DNA of 35,982 bases from Streptomyces bobili (lineage in GTDB: Bacteria > Actinomycetota > Actinomycetes > Streptomycetales > Streptomycetaceae): assembly GCF_002154575.1 (NCBI RefSeq), contig NZ_MUBA01000177.1, forward strand, positions 1-35,982, written 5' to 3'. The first letter of the stretch is position 1. The number at the start of each line of letters is the position of its first letter. The notes beneath the pieces were generated by a model. That model ran no database searches, was not told the DNA's origin, and saw only the letters and a list, made by a program, of their open reading frames with translations. This document shows, piece by piece, positions 17,117-24,576 of the stretch. The position numbers and the translations under genes are program-made.

Positions 17117-17148
17117 CAGGGCCGCTCCCCGGCACGGGAGCGGCCCTG
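17117..17148. terminator. 13-bp perfect hairpin upstream of the small membrane gene
   Basis: CAGGGCCGCTCCC and GGGAGCGGCCCTG pair around CGGCAC. There is no T run on either side. It could terminate transcription coming leftward from int, or act on the leader of the gene at 17072. Confidence 0.5.
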
Positions 17149-17300
17149 AATTGCATGCGAAGCCTATTAAGGTTCGTAGCCGTCGGCAAATCTCCAGGTG
17201 GGGACGGGCAGGCGTGAATGGGTGGCGTTTCTAAACCTAGTTTGCAGGCGCCTTCCGCCCGCCTGGATGGCGCGCTCGTTCAACATTCAATCTTGTGCGT

Positions 17301-17330
17301 GCGTGCACGCTCGGATGTGCGTGCACGCAC
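17301..17330. repeat. pair of GCGTGCACGC palindromes
   Basis: GCGTGCACGC is at 17301-17310 and the 14-base palindrome GTGCGTGCACGCAC at 17317-17330; their centres are 18 bases apart. The site lies between attL and int, in the attP arm region, and may bind Xis, an accessory factor or a regulator. Confidence 0.45.
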
Positions 17331-17397
17331 GCCCAGCAGGCAGTTGGCGACGGGATAGTGGTTGGGTGTATTGCTATCTGCGAGTCGAGAAGTGGGT

Positions 17398-17499
17398 GAT
17401 TAGATGCTTCTGGTTTGCTAATCCGGACTCATAACGGGGCGTTCTAATCGCCGTGACTAACCGCGCTTCTAATCGCGTTCCTTGTCTGCTTCACTAATC
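17398..17499. repeat. iterated CTAATC sites at the 3' end of int
   Basis: CTAATC occurs at 17418, 17444, 17469 and 17494, with a CTAACC variant at 17457 and an inverted GATTAG at 17398. Direct copies are spaced 26, 13, 12 and 25 bases, i.e. multiples of about 12.5. The array straddles the int stop codon. Integrase arm-type sites are the likely reading; TraSA recognition repeats are an alternative. Confidence 0.6.
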
Positions 17500-18746
17500 G
17501 GCGCTTCATATGTGTCCTGGCTAGTTCCGCTAAAGATTCGCGTCACAGCGTTCCGAGTGCGCTCCTGACTCGACGGCATGAGGTGCGCGTAGACGCGAAG
17601 CGTCAGTCCGGGGTCCGAGTGGCCGAGGTACTCCGCGAGGGCTTTGATGTTCTCTCCGGAGTCCAGGAGCACCGAGGCGTAGAAGTGGCGGAGTGCGTGC
17701 ATGCCGTTCTCGCGGGACTCGGTGTACGGCTTGCCCGGCTTCCGCTCGGGGATCACCTTGGCCGAGGCAAGCGCCCGCTTCCACGCCTCCTCGTTGAGCG
17801 ACGTCCGCCAGACGTGACCACCGCGCGGCCCGGTGAAGATCAGCCGCTTGGTCACCGGAGGCCCATCGGCCACCTTCCACGGCAATGTGATGTCGACCGG
17901 AGGGAACCGCTTCATGTGGTCCCGGAGGGCATCGGCGACCGGCCCGGGGAGAGGGACGTCCCGCAGCTTGCCGCCCTTGGGCGGGGCGAACACAGCCTTG
18001 CTGCGGCTCAGCTTGAGCTGCTGGACCACATGCAACGTGTTCGACTCGAAGTCGATCGCGTCGACGGCCACACCGAGGATCTCGCCCTGGCGCAGACCGC
18101 AGCCGCCGCCCAGGTCGACCATGGCCCGGAACCGCTCGGGCATGCCGGCCTGGACAGCGAAGACCCGTTCCGGTGTCCAGGGAGTGACGCGCCTGTCGTC
18201 CACGGCCGGTGGCCGGACGGAGCGAGCCGCACACGGATTCCGGGGAAGGTGCCCGTCGTCCACGGCCGCGCTGAGGGCGGCACGGACGTTGGAGTAGATG
18301 GTGCGGGCGTACGAGCCTCGGATGCCGTTGCCGCTCAGCTGCCGTACCCAGTCCCGGATATGCGCAGGCTGAAAGGAGCCGAGCGGGCGCGATCCCAAGT
18401 ACGGGAAGGCGTGCAGCCGAAGTTGCGACTCCATCGAAGCCTGGGTGTTCGGATCGGCCCCCTGTGTGGATACCCATGTCTCGGCGTACTGCTGGAAGGT
18501 GACCCGAGCGGCACGAGGGTCGATGTACTGCCCGCGTGCCATGTCCGCCTCGGTGTGGGCGAGCCACTGATCAGCAAGCCGCTTCTGTCTGTCGGGGAAG
18601 CTCTTGGACTTCTCCGTACCGTCCGGGCCGACGTACCGCGCGCGGTAGCGCGCGCCCGAGCCATAGCGCTCGCTCTTCACTCTGCGGGTCTTGCCGTCCG
18701 GACCGACCTCTGTCTTGTACCAGCGGTCTTGGATGTGCCCGGCCAT
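17469..18746 (-). CDS. int: AICE tyrosine recombinase integrase
   Basis: This encodes 425 residues from ATG 18746, overlapping the xis stop by one base (TGATG). An N-terminal arm-binding region (about 1-70, including RYRARYVGPDGTEKSKSFPD) is followed by a SAM-like core-binding domain (about 80-175: VTFQQYAETWVSTQG, LGSFQPAHIRDWVRQLSG). The catalytic domain has Arg219 (GCGLRQGEILG), Lys260 (GGKLRDVPLP), His350 and Arg353 (MHALRHFYAS), His376 (YLGHSDPGLTLRVYAHL) and the nucleophile Tyr386. All catalytic residues are present. It recombines attP with the gpmA 3' end. The last codons overlap the CTAATC repeat array, so arm-site occupancy and int expression could be linked. Confidence 0.95.
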   Translation of the reverse strand: MAGHIQDRWYKTEVGPDGKTRRVKSERYGSGARYRARYVGPDGTEKSKSFPDRQKRLADQWLAHTEADMARGQYIDPRAARVTFQQYAETWVSTQGADPNTQASMESQLRLHAFPYLGSRPLGSFQPAHIRDWVRQLSGNGIRGSYARTIYSNVRAALSAAVDDGHLPRNPCAARSVRPPAVDDRRVTPWTPERVFAVQAGMPERFRAMVDLGGGCGLRQGEILGVAVDAIDFESNTLHVVQQLKLSRSKAVFAPPKGGKLRDVPLPGPVADALRDHMKRFPPVDITLPWKVADGPPVTKRLIFTGPRGGHVWRTSLNEEAWKRALASAKVIPERKPGKPYTESRENGMHALRHFYASVLLDSGENIKALAEYLGHSDPGLTLRVYAHLMPSSQERTRNAVTRIFSGTSQDTYEAPISEADKERD

Positions 18747-18985
18747 CAGGCAGCCGCCCGCTCACGCTGGGAGTCCACCCAGGCCCGCACGTCTGCCGGG
18801 TCGAAGCGCAGATGCCGGCCGACACGGAAGCCACGGGGCCCGGTGCGCTTGCGTCGCCACTGGTAGACCGTCTCGACGCTGGGCAGCTCGAACATCTCCA
18901 CCAGGTCGTCAGGTGTCAGGTACCGCGTGGGCAGGGGACGCGGCTCGGTGGCCACGTCGACCAGGGCGAGGCGTCGGTTAGCCAC
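18746..18985 (-). CDS. xis: excisionase-like helix-turn-helix protein
   Basis: This encodes 79 residues from GTG 18985, with AAGGAG 8 bases upstream. The start overlaps the last codons of repSA by 8 bases and the end touches int, so repSA-xis-int form one coupled operon as in pSAM2. The MerR/Xis-type winged HTH reads YLTPDDLVEMFELPSVETVY, then QWRRKRTGPRGFRVGRHLRF, then DPADVRAWVDSQR. The basic recombination-directionality factor bends attL/attR for excision together with Int. Confidence 0.9.
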   Translation of the reverse strand: MANRRLALVDVATEPRPLPTRYLTPDDLVEMFELPSVETVYQWRRKRTGPRGFRVGRHLRFDPADVRAWVDSQRERAAA

Positions 18986-20345
18986 GGGTGGGTTCTCCTT
19001 CGGTTCCAGGGGCGGGTTCGATGGACGCGGCCAGCCAGGCTTCGGCGTCGGAGAGGCCAGTTCCGGCGAAGACCCAGTGCGCGAGGACGTACGTCGTCTC
19101 GGGTGCTTCTTCGTTCGCTGCTGCCTGTGCCCGTCGCCATTCGGCGCGGGCGGTGCGGAGTGCGCCGAGGGTGGTGGAGTAGCGGCGGGATTTGGTGGAG
19201 AAGTGGCCGCGGAAGCCGAGCATGTGCGCCCAGGCCCGCAGGCGGAGGTGTTCGAGGTCTTTGCGTGCGCCCAGGACCCACGCGGTTCGGATGAGGCGGC
19301 GGGCGTGTTCGCTGATGTCGAACTGGGCAAGTTCGGCGGCGAACTTCAGAGGGCGGTCGAGTGCTCCCGTGGCGGTCTCCGCTCCCTTGGTGGCGTACTT
19401 GGCGATGTACGCGGCCACGGCCCGTTCGGTCAGCTCCTGGCCGCTGTCGAAGTGGGCGGAACGGATGGTCCGGACGTCGAGCTGGCGGCCGAAGGCGAAG
19501 GTGTGAGCGTGACCGTTGATGGTGGGTCCGTCGACGCGGACCTTGGCAGCGGCGGCGCCGATGGCGTCGGTGAGCAGCTCGGCGGTTGCCCACGCCGGGG
19601 GCGGGGTGTCGCCGCCGGCCGGGCCGTCGAGCCGTATGACGGCGTGGAAGTGGACCGCGCCGCGCTTCTGGTACTCCGCGACCTTGGCGAAGGAGACTCG
19701 GGCATGGTCGCGGAGACGGCGCTGTGAGAGGCCCGCTCGCTTGGCGACCTCCCGGCGGACGTACGTCGAGAAGCGGCGCCACAGGGGACCGGCGTGCGCG
19801 TTCCACAGGATGGCGGCCTCGTAGTCGTAGGTATCCGGGTTCAGCGGGGTGCCGAGCGCCTCGTCCTCCTGGTCGTGCTGGATGCCGCAGCGGCAGGGGC
19901 GGCCGTCGGTGCGGCGGTTGTGGACCGGGCCGAAGCCGGGGGCGGTGAAGGTGGCGAAGACGCGAGGGTGGGCGGCGACGTGTTCCGGGGTGCCCTTGCC
20001 GCCGCGTAGTCCGGCGGTGATCAGCTGGAAGGTGTCGCGGCGGTAGACCTCCGAGCAGGCCGGGCAGCGGGTCGTACGGCGGTTGTTGCAGCGGACGAGG
20101 AGTTGGCCGGCCGGGAGGTCGCCCGAGTCGAGGTGCTGGAGGACGCGGCCGATCTCGCCGGTGGCGGTGTCGACGTCGTATTCGGTGCGGTGGCCGTCGA
20201 GGCGGATCGGGTGGGTGCAGCCGCCGAGTCCGGAGAGCTGCCGGAGGATACCGGGCAGGTTGCCGCCTGCGGCGAGGTCGCTGAGTTCCGGGAGCGGTGG
20301 AGGGGTGGCGCGGGTGAAGATGGCGGTTCTCCTTCTGATGGGCAC
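18978..20345 (-). CDS. repSA: RepSA-type rolling-circle replication initiator
   Basis: This encodes 455 residues if started at GTG 20345. An N-terminal zinc-binding cluster (CNNRRTTRCPACSEVYRRDT near residue 86, and C-R-C at about 150) leads to the HUH metal motif GAVHFHAVIRLDG (about 227) and the active-site Tyr in AVAAYIAKYATKG (about 304). It nicks the double-strand origin, so the excised element replicates as a rolling circle before transfer. The start is odd: a perfect AAGGAG lies 7 bases before an in-frame ATC (codon 9) rather than before the GTG. It is coupled to xis. A long C-terminal region is shared with AICE Rep proteins. Confidence 0.9.
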   Translation of the reverse strand: MPIRRRTAIFTRATPPPLPELSDLAAGGNLPGILRQLSGLGGCTHPIRLDGHRTEYDVDTATGEIGRVLQHLDSGDLPAGQLLVRCNNRRTTRCPACSEVYRRDTFQLITAGLRGGKGTPEHVAAHPRVFATFTAPGFGPVHNRRTDGRPCRCGIQHDQEDEALGTPLNPDTYDYEAAILWNAHAGPLWRRFSTYVRREVAKRAGLSQRRLRDHARVSFAKVAEYQKRGAVHFHAVIRLDGPAGGDTPPPAWATAELLTDAIGAAAAKVRVDGPTINGHAHTFAFGRQLDVRTIRSAHFDSGQELTERAVAAYIAKYATKGAETATGALDRPLKFAAELAQFDISEHARRLIRTAWVLGARKDLEHLRLRAWAHMLGFRGHFSTKSRRYSTTLGALRTARAEWRRAQAAANEEAPETTYVLAHWVFAGTGLSDAEAWLAASIEPAPGTEGEPTRG

Positions 20346-20416
20346 TTCGGGAGGAGTGGGCGCCGGGGCGGCGGGCGCGTGGTTGTGTCACGCCGCCCCG
20401 GCGGTCTGGCGACAGG

Positions 20417-20668
20417 TCAGCGGCGGTGGTGGTCGCGGAGCAGGGAGCGCAGGACCACGGCGGCGACGGCGACCGAGATGGCCGTGATGGCGACGGCGGC
20501 CAGGAGCGCGGTGAGGACGACTCCGCCGACGAGCACGGCCGCGACCGTCTTCTGATCGATGGACACCGACGGGAGCGAGCGCCGGACCGGGACGCGGGCC
20601 GGGTCGGTCGGGGTGTGGGTGTGCGCGGGCGGCGGGGTGGGGCTGTCCGGGTACTTGGGCAGGAACAC
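20417..20668 (-). CDS. spdD: SpdD-like plasmid spread membrane protein
   Basis: This encodes 83 residues from GTG 20668, with AAGGAGAT upstream. The start MFLPKYPDSPTPPPAHTHTP, a basic RVPVRRSLPSVSIDQKT segment and one long hydrophobic region (residues 42-75, VAAVLVGGVVLTALLAAVAI) match SpdD of Streptomyces conjugative elements. These proteins promote intramycelial spread in the recipient (pock formation), probably at septal cross-walls. A KorSA-type operator half-site lies just upstream at 20686. Confidence 0.8.
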   Translation of the reverse strand: MFLPKYPDSPTPPPAHTHTPTDPARVPVRRSLPSVSIDQKTVAAVLVGGVVLTALLAAVAITAISVAVAAVVLRSLLRDHHRR

Positions 20669-20685
20669 GGCGGATCTCCTTATCT

Positions 20686-20696
20686 ACTCGTCTAGT
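20686..20696. promoter_or_regulatory. KorSA-type operator, spdD site
   Basis: ACTCGTCTAGT matches the shared operator core ACTCGTCTA found also at 23552, 23628, 24513 (inverted) and 25059. It sits a few bases upstream of the spdD ribosome site and overlaps the stop codon of the gene before it. Confidence 0.55.
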
Positions 20697-20886
20697 CATG
20701 TGAGCCGTTTATGACGTCCACGCCGGAGCGCGTGCCGGACTCGATGGCGGGGGCGAGGAAGGTGTGCGAGAGCCAGAAGCCGAAGAGGGCGATCAGGACG
20801 ACGATCCAGGTGCGGACGCCGAGGTACTTGACCGCTCCCCAGGCGAAGAAGCCGAGGACGACGACGAGCGGAAGGCTGACGGTCAC
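20692..20886 (-). CDS. small membrane protein of the transfer operon
   Basis: This encodes 64 residues from GTG 20886, with GAAAGGACC about 9 bases upstream. It starts MTVSLPLVVVLGFFAWGAVK. Two hydrophobic segments cover residues 4-18 and 26-45 (TWIVVLIALFGFWLSHTFLA), followed by an acidic tail. It lies between spdD and a small Cys-containing transfer protein in the same direction, as is usual for spd-type genes in AICEs. Its exact role is unknown; membrane pore or septum association is inferred from context only. Confidence 0.7.
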   Translation of the reverse strand: MTVSLPLVVVLGFFAWGAVKYLGVRTWIVVLIALFGFWLSHTFLAPAIESGTRSGVDVINGSHD

Positions 20887-20902
20887 GGGGTACGAGGTCC
20901 TT

Positions 20903-21094
20903 TCAGCGGACGAGGCAGCGGTGGGTGCGGGCAGCGAGTTCAGCGGCGGCGCGGCTGTCGTAGTCGGCGGAGAAGTTGCAGCGCGGGGCGGTGCAGGCGG
21001 TGGTGTGCTTCTCGCGGCCGCGGTGGTCGTAGGCGGTGCCGACCTGTACGGGGCCGATGCGGGTGACGTTGCGGAAGCGGCGGTGGGCGGTCAT
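20903..21094 (-). CDS. small mobile-element transfer protein with CxxxxC
   Basis: This encodes 63 residues from ATG 21094, with GAGGGAG 5 bases upstream. RFRNVTRIGPVQVGTAYDHR, then HTTACTAPRCNFSADYDSRA, then AARTHRC shows Cys/Cys plus a His-Cys pair that could bind one zinc ion. Proteins of this size and pattern, usually annotated only as mobile element transfer protein, sit between spdB and spdD in AICEs. Function is unknown. The gene follows spdB with a 10-base gap, so it is in the transfer operon. Confidence 0.75.
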   Translation of the reverse strand: MTAHRRFRNVTRIGPVQVGTAYDHRGREKHTTACTAPRCNFSADYDSRAAAELAARTHRCLVR

Positions 21095-21104
21095 CAGAGC
21101 TCCC

Positions 21105-21719
21105 TCAGAGGTGGGCGGCGATGGCTTCGGCCATGGGCGCCGGGACGCCGAGGCGGGCGCGCAGGGTGGTGACGTCCATGGGGGTGCCGGTTCGGGTGTG
21201 GTGTTCGGCGGCGACCTTGCGGGCGTGGTCTATGAGGGCGGCCGGGACCGGGACGGTGGGGCGTTCCGGCGGAGCCTCGATGGCGGGTGGGACGGGCGGC
21301 TCGGGTTCGGGCTCGTGCTCCTGGTCCTCGATGACCTCGACGTCGTCGGCCGTCTTGGGGGCCGAGTGGGCGAGGAGGGTTCCGCCGAGGAAGGCGACGG
21401 CGGGCCAGCCCGCGACGAGGATGCGCAGCCAGGCCGGGACGTTGCCGAGGTCGAGCAGGCCGGCCGTGGCGACGTTCGCGCCCAGGGACGCTGCGAGCGC
21501 GATGACGAACCAGCACCAGGCCGCACCCTTGGCCGAGCCGGAGCGCAGGCGACGCCAGGCGGCGACGAGCAGCAGGTCGACCGAGACGGGGTAGGCCCAG
21601 GCTTTCCAACCGTCCTGTCCGGCCGCCACGGCGACGTCGTGAATATGCGCGAAAGACAGCGCGGCGGCGATGAGCGCCTGGACGAGCACCGCGTCGAGCC
21701 GGGCCAGTTGGGTGCGCAT
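21105..21719 (-). CDS. spdB: SpdB-type spread protein, DUF2637 family
   Basis: This encodes 204 residues from ATG 21719 (MRTQLARLDAVLVQALIAAA), with AAGGAGAC 8 bases upstream, which favours it over 21764. Four hydrophobic segments lie within residues 9-120 (ALIAAALSFAHIHDVAVAAG, YPVSVDLLLVAAW, WCWFVIALAASLGANVATAG, ILVAGWPAVAFLGGTLLA): DUF2637. Then follow an acidic/Pro linker (VEVIEDQEHEPEPEPPVPP) and a C-terminal HTH-like domain (MDVTTLRARLGVPAPMAEAI). SpdB proteins act with Tra in intramycelial plasmid spreading. The gene lies 84 bases after tra. Confidence 0.85.
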   Translation of the reverse strand: MRTQLARLDAVLVQALIAAALSFAHIHDVAVAAGQDGWKAWAYPVSVDLLLVAAWRRLRSGSAKGAAWCWFVIALAASLGANVATAGLLDLGNVPAWLRILVAGWPAVAFLGGTLLAHSAPKTADDVEVIEDQEHEPEPEPPVPPAIEAPPERPTVPVPAALIDHARKVAAEHHTRTGTPMDVTTLRARLGVPAPMAEAIAAHL

Positions 21720-21802
21720 GAGAGCGTCTCCTTCCTGGTTCAGGCGTTGGAGGGGTAGGGGCATGGCGTGAGGCGGTCACGCCGACGGTGGGAAAGGGGC
21801 TG

Positions 21803-23179
21803 TCAGCCGATGGCGGGATGCGGCTCGACGACGGGGGCCGAGGTCTCGACGGGCCGTACGGGGATGTCGGGCCGGAAGGGCTTCAGCGCGGGCAGGTCGG
21901 GCACCAGGTGGGTCGTCTCCCGGCAGACGTCGGCAGCGTCGCCGAGGGAGAGGTAGGGGGTGCGGATACGGGACCAGCCGCCGGAGGTGTCGCCCGCCAC
22001 GGCGAGGCCGGGGCGCTCAGGGGCGATGGCGCAGGCGGCGAGCACCGCTTCCGGCGCGATGTCGCCGAGGGCCATCTTCGCGGAGGCTTCGTCATTGACA
22101 CGGTGGCAGACGCGGCCGGTCAACTGGGCCCGGAGCATGGTTGCGCCCTTGCCCAGCTCAGCGCCGAAGCGCTGCCCGCACACCTCCAGGTAGATGCCGG
22201 CCGCGCGGCCGAGCTGGGCGAGCCGGATGAGTTGGGTGACCATCTCGTCGCGCCGTTCCTCGTCCTTGCGGGTGGCGGTCAGGAAGAGTTCGGCCACCTC
22301 GTCGACGAACAGGACGATGGGCACGGGCCGTTCGCTCTCGGGCAGGCCCCAGATGTCGGAGGTGATCTCTTCGTCGGGGAGATCGGGGGCGATGCCTTGC
22401 CTGGCCTTGATCAGGTCGTATCGGTCCTCCATTTCCTTGACCAGGACGGGCAGCAGCTCAGCGGCTTCGTCCGGGTCGGTGGCGAGCGCGGAGAGTCGCG
22501 AGGCGAACGGAGCCAGCTCGACCCCGCGCTTGCAGTCGATGCCGACGAGAGCGACGTCCTGACGGGCGAGCCCGGCCACCAGGTGTCGGAGGTACATGGA
22601 CTTGCCCGACAGCGTTGCGCCGAGGGTGAGTTGATGGGGCACGGCCCGGTAGTCGCGTACGAAGGGCATGGCGTCCTCCCGCAGCGCGACCGGCACCTTG
22701 AGGAAGCCGCCCTCGACCTTGCGGGGCATCCGAACCTTGCGCAGGACGTCGAAGCCGACGAGCCGCAACTCGACGACGCCCGGCTTGACGGTGCTGACGT
22801 AGACGGCGTGGACGCCCCAGGCGTGCCGCAGCCGTTCGGCCGAGGCGGCGACGTCGGCGGGTTCCTGCCCCGGAGCGAGGCGGAGCCGGAGCCGTAAGCC
22901 GGTGGTCGTGGGCCGGATGATGCCCCGGCGGGGAGGCACCGGCCGAACCTCACGGCGGGTGGTGGCCTTGACGGCGAGGATCCGCAGCCGGGAGGGGGCG
23001 ACGGTCAGGCCGCACGCTTCCATGACCGAGGCGTACGAGCTGAGGAGGCGGACGGTGGATATCGGACCGCCGACCGCCGACCAGTAGAGACCCGGGTGGT
23101 TGGCCCGGGCGTAGGCGGCCCCGCCGCCGAGCGCGGCGACAGGACCACCCACCTCCAGGAGCGTCGTCAGGTCGGACAT
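21803..23179 (-). CDS. traSA: TraSA-type FtsK/SpoIIIE double-stranded DNA translocase
   Basis: This encodes 458 residues from ATG 23179, which overlaps the stop of the previous gene (TGATG). The longer frame to 23281 is a shadow. A weakly hydrophobic N-terminus is followed by the FtsK core. Walker A is GATLSGKS (187-194), Walker B is VPIVLFVDEVAELFL (Asp293-Glu294), and the Gln/Arg region is AAGIYLEVCGQRF with LRAQLTGRVCHRV. The C-terminus is short and Pro-rich. In Streptomyces a single Tra of this family moves unprocessed double-stranded DNA between hyphae after binding repeats at clt. Length and layout match AICE Tra proteins; no relaxase is needed or seen. Confidence 0.93.
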   Translation of the reverse strand: MSDLTTLLEVGGPVAALGGGAAYARANHPGLYWSAVGGPISTVRLLSSYASVMEACGLTVAPSRLRILAVKATTRREVRPVPPRRGIIRPTTTGLRLRLRLAPGQEPADVAASAERLRHAWGVHAVYVSTVKPGVVELRLVGFDVLRKVRMPRKVEGGFLKVPVALREDAMPFVRDYRAVPHQLTLGATLSGKSMYLRHLVAGLARQDVALVGIDCKRGVELAPFASRLSALATDPDEAAELLPVLVKEMEDRYDLIKARQGIAPDLPDEEITSDIWGLPESERPVPIVLFVDEVAELFLTATRKDEERRDEMVTQLIRLAQLGRAAGIYLEVCGQRFGAELGKGATMLRAQLTGRVCHRVNDEASAKMALGDIAPEAVLAACAIAPERPGLAVAGDTSGGWSRIRTPYLSLGDAADVCRETTHLVPDLPALKPFRPDIPVRPVETSAPVVEPHPAIG

Positions 23180-23535
23180 CAGGCCGAGGCCCCCATGGCG
23201 GCCGGGAAGGCCGCCGGAGTGACAGCGGCGGCGCGGTAGGCGATGCCGTGTCGCTGCTGCCCGTTGAAGACGGACTCCCACGGCCGGGCGATGAGCCCCG
23301 GCAGCGAGACCGGAGCCCCGAGGTTCAGCCCCTCGGAGACACCGCCTTCCGGGACGGTGACCTTGATCAGCGAGGACTCGCCGTCCTCGATGTAGACGAC
23401 GCCGATGGTCATCAGCGCCTCACCGCTGATGGCGTCCTTGGCGATCTCGCCGGTCTGACGGTCGCGGACCTTCGGCTCAGGAGCTTCCGTCAGGAGGACG
23501 GTCGCGGCAGAGGTCTCAACACGGATGGTGCGCAC
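23179..23535 (-). CDS. Pra-like conserved AICE protein upstream of tra
   Basis: This encodes 118 residues from GTG 23535 (MRTIRVETSAATVLLTEAPE), with AGGAACG upstream. KVRDRQTGEIAKDAISGEAL, then TIGVVYIEDGESSLIKVTVP, then GAPVSLPGLIARPWESVFNG reads as an all-beta, OB-like small protein. It is widely conserved directly before tra in Streptomyces AICEs and is sometimes annotated as replication, integration and excision activator (Pra). KorSA-type operators at 23552 and 23628 support that, since KorSA represses pra in pSAM2. I cannot confirm the Pra identity by alignment. Confidence 0.6.
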   Translation of the reverse strand: MRTIRVETSAATVLLTEAPEPKVRDRQTGEIAKDAISGEALMTIGVVYIEDGESSLIKVTVPEGGVSEGLNLGAPVSLPGLIARPWESVFNGQQRHGIAYRAAAVTPAAFPAAMGASA

Positions 23536-23551
23536 AGTGGCGTTCCTATCT

Positions 23552-23567
23552 ACTCGTCTATACAAGA
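23552..23567. promoter_or_regulatory. KorSA-type operator, proximal site of the pra-tra operon
   Basis: ACTCGTCTATACAAGA keeps the left half-site ACTCGT and the TATAC centre of the palindrome at 23628. It lies 17 bases upstream of the GTG 23535 start, so binding would block translation-start-proximal transcription. Confidence 0.6.
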
Positions 23568-23627
23568 TGCGATCTGCGAACCCGATCTCCCGGGCTCGCG
23601 ACGATCACCCTGCCACACAACTTGCCC

Positions 23628-23643
23628 ACTCGTCTATACGAGT
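23628..23643. promoter_or_regulatory. KorSA-type operator, best palindrome
   Basis: ACTCGTCTATACGAGT has complementary ACTCGT/ACGAGT outer halves with an asymmetric centre, and is the most symmetric copy of the set. It lies between the end of korSA and the start of the pra-like gene, about 76 bases above the proximal site. Confidence 0.7.
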
Positions 23644-23704
23644 AAGCGTGTTGGGGTGTACGAGTTCGGAGAAGCCTCCCCACGCACCACCGCCACTCAC
23701 CCGC

Positions 23705-24493
23705 TTACGTGGCCGGGAGCTGGTATGACAGGACGTAGGCGTCCGCCGCCATGACCGTGTCGCAGACCTCGACCGGTCGTCCGTCGCTATCGAAGGCGGT
23801 CCGGACCAGATGGATCACGGGCACGCCGGCCGCCAGATGGAGCGTCTTCACCTCGGCGGGCGAGGGCATCCGGGCCCGGATCTCCTCCTCGAAATGGTCC
23901 AGGCGGTGACCCAGCTCTTCGAGGCGGGCGTAGATGCCGCCAGGGCCGGGGTTGGGTTCGGCAATCGGCGTTCCGCGGGCGATGTCGAGGGGGAGATAGG
24001 AGGTGGCGAACTCGACCGGCCGTCCGTCTAGGAGGTATCGGCGCCGACGGGCGAGCACCCGCCGTACCGACCCGAGCCGGGTGGAGATGTCCTGACTGGC
24101 CTTCTCTTCCTTGACCTCAAGGCTGTCGACCTGAGGATGGCTGCCGGCGGCGTCCGCCTCGACGATGAACGCGGACTTCCCCTGCTCCCGGTGCCGCCGG
24201 GCAAACCGGTCCGAGGCGAGACGCCGCACGGGCGGGCGCGGCCGGACGAATACGCCCTTGCCATGCTCGGCGTGCACCAGGCCCTCGCCCTGGAGGATGG
24301 AGAAGGAGTTTCGGACCGTCATGCGGGAGACCCCGTAGTGGTCGACAAGCTCGGCCTCCGAGGGGAGCTTCTCCCCTTCCCGGAATCGCCCACGGTCGAT
24401 GGCCTCACGCAGTTGGTCGGCGATCTGGCGAAAGACCGCACGATCGCTCGTGGGGTCGAGATCACCGAGCAGGCCCGAAGACAGAGGGCTCAC
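23705..24493 (-). CDS. korSA: GntR/HutC-family repressor, KorSA type
   Basis: This encodes 262 residues from GTG 24493, with AAAGGAG 6 bases upstream. An N-terminal winged HTH (RAVFRQIADQLREAIDRGRF, then GEKLPSEAELVDHYGVSRMT, then VRNSFSILQGEGLVHAEHGK) is followed by a UTRA effector domain (about 100-255: VRRVLARRRRYLLDGRPVEF, ATSYLPLDIA, VIHLVRTAFDSDGRPVEVCD). In pSAM2 KorSA represses its own gene and pra, and so holds the element integrated. Its likely operator ACTCGTCTA recurs at five promoters of this element, including its own at 24509. The UTRA domain implies a small-molecule inducer, unknown. Confidence 0.88.
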   Translation of the reverse strand: MSPLSSGLLGDLDPTSDRAVFRQIADQLREAIDRGRFREGEKLPSEAELVDHYGVSRMTVRNSFSILQGEGLVHAEHGKGVFVRPRPPVRRLASDRFARRHREQGKSAFIVEADAAGSHPQVDSLEVKEEKASQDISTRLGSVRRVLARRRRYLLDGRPVEFATSYLPLDIARGTPIAEPNPGPGGIYARLEELGHRLDHFEEEIRARMPSPAEVKTLHLAAGVPVIHLVRTAFDSDGRPVEVCDTVMAADAYVLSYQLPAT

Positions 24494-24508
24494 GTGTACT
24501 CCTTTAGG

Positions 24509-24521
24509 TATCTAGACGAGT
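24509..24521. promoter_or_regulatory. KorSA-type operator between korSA and the Nudix gene
   Basis: TATCTAGACGAGT (inverted ACTCGTCTA) lies in the 83-base divergent gap, 16 bases before the korSA start and 56 before the Nudix start. It is followed by a second GCGAGTG half-site. One repressor dimer could control both directions. Confidence 0.65.
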
Positions 24522-24576
24522 GGGCGAGTGTTGTTGCTACGGTGGAGAGCCTAGCCATCCGAGAGGGCCGAGGAAC

